Positions 5,198-6,892 of a stretch of DNA of 6,892 bases are shown here, one piece after another. Origin of the DNA: Actinomycetota bacterium (GTDB taxonomy: Bacteria > Actinomycetota > Acidimicrobiia > Spongiisociales > UBA11373); NCBI GenBank assembly GCA_030688105.1, contig JAUYIV010000091.1:1-6892 (forward strand). The letters run 5' to 3'. A program made the position numbers and the translations under genes. The notes beneath the pieces are model-generated. The model was given only the letters and a program-made list of their open reading frames with translations. It was not told the origin of the DNA and did not search any database. How positions within the stretch are numbered: the first letter of the stretch is position 1; every line of letters begins with the position of its first letter.

Positions 5198-5590
5198 TTA
5201 GCGCTTCGTGTACTGAGGGGCTCGGCGGGCCTTGCGCAGGCCGTACTTCTTCCGCTCGACGGCCCGCGGGTCACGGGTGAGGAAACCGGCCTTCTTGAGC
5301 TGCGGCCGGAGCTCCGGATCGGTGACGATGAGGGCCCGGGCAATGCCCAGACGCAGGGCGTCGGTCTGTCCGGTCGTACCGCCGCCCTCCGCCGTGGCGT
5401 GGACGTCGTATCGGGCATCTGCGCCCACGAGACGCAGGGGTTCCAGAACCCGGAGCCGGGTGGCCATGGTCGGGAAATACTCCTCGAGCTTCTTCCCGTT
5501 GACGAAGACCTTGCCGCCGCCGTCGACCAGGCGGACACGAACCACAGAGGTCTTGCGGCGCCCGACGGTCTGGGCGAGTGGCTGAGGCAT
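5198..5590 (-). CDS. rpsI: 30S ribosomal protein S9
   Basis: S9 is a small-subunit protein whose C-terminal tail reaches the P-site tRNA. The 130-residue product is of normal length. It has the N-terminal TVGRRKTSVVRVRL motif, the family signature GGGTTGQTDALRLGIARAL near residues 69-87, and the basic C-terminus KKYGLRKARRAPQYTKR ending in the conserved Lys-Arg. The start ATG at 5590 overlaps the rplM stop by one base (TGATG), the arrangement expected for translational coupling. GGAAGGG (5607-5601), within the end of rplM, is a plausible ribosome binding site 10 nt before the ATG. rplM-rpsI is a nearly universal bacterial pair. Confidence 0.98.
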   Translation of the reverse strand: MPQPLAQTVGRRKTSVVRVRLVDGGGKVFVNGKKLEEYFPTMATRLRVLEPLRLVGADARYDVHATAEGGGTTGQTDALRLGIARALIVTDPELRPQLKKAGFLTRDPRAVERKKYGLRKARRAPQYTKR

Positions 5591-6048
5591 CAGGAGTCGA
5601 CCCTTCCGATTTCGAGTGAGAGTGGCTGCGGATCTTGACCGCCATGTGGATGATCGGGACCGGCGTACACCCGGAGCTTGCGGCCCATGGCACGGCCCAG
5701 CCGGTTGCGCGGGAGCATCCCTCTCACCGCCTTCTCGACGACTCTCTCTGGGTGAGTGGCGAGCAGCTCTCGGAACGAGCGCTTGCTGATCCCACCCGGG
5801 TAGCCACTGTGCCGGAAGTAGCTCTTGTCGTCCTCCTTGGCGCCGGTGACCGCGACCTGCTCCGCATTGACGACCACCACGAAGTCGCCCATGTCCATGT
5901 GCGGGGCGAACTTCGGCTTGTGCTTCCCACGAAGAATCCGGGCAACCTCACTGGCCACTCGGCCGAGCGGCAGCCCGGCCGCGTCCACGAGCCACCAGGA
6001 CCGATCGACATCGGCCGGTCGCGGCGTGAACGTCTTCTGCAATCTCAT
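5590..6048 (-). CDS. rplM: 50S ribosomal protein L13
   Basis: L13 is an early-assembly large-subunit protein that binds 23S rRNA. The product has 152 residues, within the normal range. It opens with MRLQKTFTPRPADVDRSWWLVDA. It contains GRVASEVARILRGKHKP and DMGDFVVVVNAEQVAVTG, and the L13 signature region VRGMLPRNRLGRAMGRKLRVYAGPDHPH. The ATG at 6048 was chosen over the in-frame ATG at 6057 because GGGGAG at 6063-6058 is 9 nt before the former but abuts the latter, and homologues begin at this M(R)LQKT motif. It heads the minus-strand operon and overlaps rpsI by one base. Its leader has several hairpins, the last involving the ribosome binding site, which suggests control by leader structure, perhaps autogenous. 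Confidence 0.97.
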   Translation of the reverse strand: MRLQKTFTPRPADVDRSWWLVDAAGLPLGRVASEVARILRGKHKPKFAPHMDMGDFVVVVNAEQVAVTGAKEDDKSYFRHSGYPGGISKRSFRELLATHPERVVEKAVRGMLPRNRLGRAMGRKLRVYAGPDHPHGGQDPQPLSLEIGRVDS

Positions 6049-6057
6049 CGGAAGCAT

Positions 6058-6063
6058 CTCCCC
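6058..6063 (-). promoter_or_regulatory. rplM ribosome binding site
   Basis: GGGGAG on the minus strand, with a 9-nt spacer to the ATG at 6048, decides the rplM start. Its four G residues can pair with CCCC at 6070-6067 across a 3-nt loop, which would hide the site. Confidence 0.75.
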
Positions 6064-6116
6064 AGGGGGGTGCGCACCGCGCACGAAGCGGCCCCGCGAG
6101 TGCGAGGCGGGGCCGC
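6060..6116 (-). promoter_or_regulatory. Structured rplM leader: three consecutive hairpins
   Basis: On the minus strand three stem-loops follow one another. The first is a perfect 10-bp stem, GCGGCCCCGC (6116-6107) with GCGGGGCCGC (6097-6088), around a 9-nt loop. The second is GTGCGC (6084-6079) with GCGCAC (6075-6070), loop of 3. The third is CCCC (6070-6067) with GGGG (6063-6060), covering the ribosome binding site. The second and third share base 6070, so they could partly compete. This is the layout of a leader controlling ribosomal protein translation; L13 operons in several phyla have autoregulatory leaders. Whether it matches a known L13 leader family cannot be judged by eye. Confidence 0.5.
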
Positions 6117-6147
6117 ATGTTACTGCCTCCGTGGGTGGTTGATCCAA
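6117..6147 (-). promoter_or_regulatory. Weak candidate promoter for the rplM operon
   Basis: TTGGAT (6147-6142) and TAACAT (6122-6117) on the minus strand are separated by 19 nt, longer than ideal. TAACAT fits TANNNT. If used, transcription would start within the 10-bp stem at 6088-6116, and that hairpin would then not form fully in RNA. An alternative -35, TTGACT at 6174-6169 within the heptamer array, has no good -10 at normal distance. Confidence 0.25.
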
Positions 6148-6164
6148 TCGGACGCAACGGGATA

Positions 6165-6220
6165 CAAGAGTCAAGAGCCAAGAGCCATCTCTTATCTTGA
6201 TTCTTGATTCTTGATTCTCC
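6165..6220. repeat. Inverted pair of heptamer arrays between divergent rplM and ilvA
   Basis: Eight 7-bp units run in one register from 6165: CAAGAGT, CAAGAGC twice, CATCTCT, TATCTTG, ATTCTTG twice, ATTCTCC. The left three and right three are inverted relative to each other (CAAGAG against TCTTG). In RNA the arms pair at about six of seven positions per unit when G-U is allowed. The centre contains a perfect AAGAG/CTCTT stem with a CCAT loop (6180-6193). It is AT-richer than its surroundings and sits in the shared regulatory region of rplM and ilvA. Confidence 0.82.
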
Positions 6221-6237
6221 GGGTGCGCGGCCTCTCC

Positions 6238-6250
6238 GGTAGGTTCTACC
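6238..6250 (+). promoter_or_regulatory. Candidate -10 box and small inverted repeat before ilvA
   Basis: TAGGTT at 6240-6245 fits the TANNNT -10 pattern and ends 8 nt before the ATG at 6254, which would give a leaderless or almost leaderless ilvA message; there is no Shine-Dalgarno sequence. The box lies inside GGTAG-GTT-CTACC, a perfect 5-bp inverted repeat (6238-6250). That repeat could be a small operator overlapping the promoter. No clear -35 is seen. Confidence 0.4.
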
Positions 6251-6253
6251 CTG

Positions 6254-6892
6254 ATGTCCTCCCTCGTCAGCCTCACCGAGATCCACGACGCTGCCGAACG
6301 CGGCAAGAACGTGGTGATGAAGACGCCTCTGATCCCCACCCACACCTTCTCCGTGATGTCGGGGCGAGAGGTGTGGCTGAAGGCCGAGAACCTGCAGCGG
6401 GCCGGTTCCTTCAAGGTGCGGGGTGCGATGAATGCCCTCTCCCTTCTCGACTCCCAACAGCGGGCGGCCGGAGTGGTGGCGGCCTCGGCGGGCAACCACG
6501 CCCAGGGGGTCGCCCTGGCGGCGATGACCCTGGGAATCCAATCCACGGTCTACATGCCCGAGAACGCCGCCCTCCCGAAGATCGACGCCACCCACCAGTA
6601 CGGGGCGAACGTACGGCTCCACGGCGACAACATCGGTGAGGCACTCGATGCCGCTCTGGTGTTTGCCGAGGAGACGGGGGCACGTCTGATCCACCCGTTC
6701 GACGACCCCGCCATCATCGCCGGCCAGGGAACCCTCGGCGCCGAGCTGATCGAGCAAATGCCCGAGCCTGGCGCCGTCGTGGTCCCGGTCGGGGGAGGTG
6801 GACTGATCTCCGGCATCGCCGCCGCCGTGAAGACCCTCAGCCCCGGGACGCGGCTGATCGGTGTGGAGGCCGACGCCGCCACCCCCTACATC
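6254..6892 (+). CDS. ilvA: Threonine ammonia-lyase (threonine dehydratase), N-terminal part
   Basis: This PLP enzyme deaminates threonine to 2-oxobutanoate, the entry to isoleucine synthesis or, in catabolic forms, to propionate. The frame is open for 213 codons from ATG at 6254 to the window edge, so the C-terminus is missing. Fold-type II motifs are intact: GSFKVRGA with the Schiff-base lysine at K54, SAGNHAQG (78-85) gripping the cofactor, and the phosphate loop GGGGL (180-184) within VPVGGGGLISG. The N-terminal TPLIPTHTFS and KAENLQ also fit the family. Whether an ACT regulatory domain follows, which separates biosynthetic from some catabolic types, cannot be seen. Serine racemase and related dehydratases share these motifs, so substrate is inferred. 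The gene is divergent from rplM and appears to have a leaderless promoter. Confidence 0.9.
   Translation, partial: MSSLVSLTEIHDAAERGKNVVMKTPLIPTHTFSVMSGREVWLKAENLQRAGSFKVRGAMNALSLLDSQQRAAGVVAASAGNHAQGVALAAMTLGIQSTVYMPENAALPKIDATHQYGANVRLHGDNIGEALDAALVFAEETGARLIHPFDDPAIIAGQGTLGAELIEQMPEPGAVVVPVGGGGLISGIAAAVKTLSPGTRLIGVEADAATPYI

Noticed and set aside
3650..5638. A 662-codon open frame on the plus strand
   Set aside because: It lies antisense to glmM, rpsI and the ribozyme, all well supported by motifs. Its translation is low in complexity and resembles no family I know. Long antisense frames are expected at this GC content.
6049..6057. Alternative rplM start at the ATG at 6057
   Set aside because: The ribosome binding site directly abuts this ATG, leaving no spacer, whereas it is 9 nt from the ATG at 6048.
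5948..6757. A minus-strand frame with an ATG at 6118 that could be an upstream ORF in the rplM leader
   Set aside because: It runs through rplM in another frame and through ilvA antisense. No ribosome binding site or family match supports it.

Overview
The window is high-GC bacterial chromosome, most likely from an actinomycetote (Actinomycetota), perhaps an uncultured lineage. The main reason is the minus-strand order rplM-rpsI-glmM-glmS-acpS, which is a familiar actinobacterial arrangement. Candidate leaderless promoters with TANNNT -10 boxes in front of both plus-strand genes fit the same reading. I see no mobile element, CRISPR array, tRNA, rRNA or defence system.

Layout. Positions 1-196 are a repeat-rich intergenic stretch, possibly with the tail of an upstream gene at the very left. 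Positions 197-1090 (+) encode a DUF368 membrane protein of the PopT undecaprenyl-phosphate translocase family. It converges on a minus-strand operon that reads right to left: rplM (6048-5590), rpsI (5590-5198), glmM (5164-3827), a glmS ribozyme (3756-3602), glmS (3543-1717) and acpS (1588-1214). At the right edge ilvA, threonine ammonia-lyase, starts at 6254 (+), divergent from rplM, and runs off the window.

How the genes fit together. GlmS makes glucosamine-6-phosphate and GlmM isomerises it to glucosamine-1-phosphate, the route to UDP-GlcNAc and peptidoglycan. PopT-type proteins return the undecaprenyl-phosphate carrier used in the same process. AcpS activates acyl carrier protein for lipid synthesis. 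L13 and S9 tie the operon to ribosome production. The 283-nt glmM-glmS gap carries a recognisable glmS self-cleaving ribozyme, so glucosamine-6-phosphate should control its own synthase. Because acpS lies downstream, cleavage may affect it too. The glmS ribosome binding site also sits in a hairpin just after the ribozyme, and the rplM leader ends in a hairpin covering its ribosome binding site.

The most unusual non-gene signal is a set of arrays with an exact 7-bp period in or beside four intergenic regions (about 21-76, 1047-1197, 1620-1698 and 6165-6220). Each locus uses its own heptamer word. In three of them one array is followed by a second in inverted orientation, so the pair could fold as a large imperfect stem-loop. 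One array has run into the 3' end of the DUF368 gene and encodes its last residues. These resemble the heptanucleotide STRR repeats known from filamentous cyanobacteria; I know of no description of paired, inverted, locus-specific arrays in actinobacteria, but I could not search.
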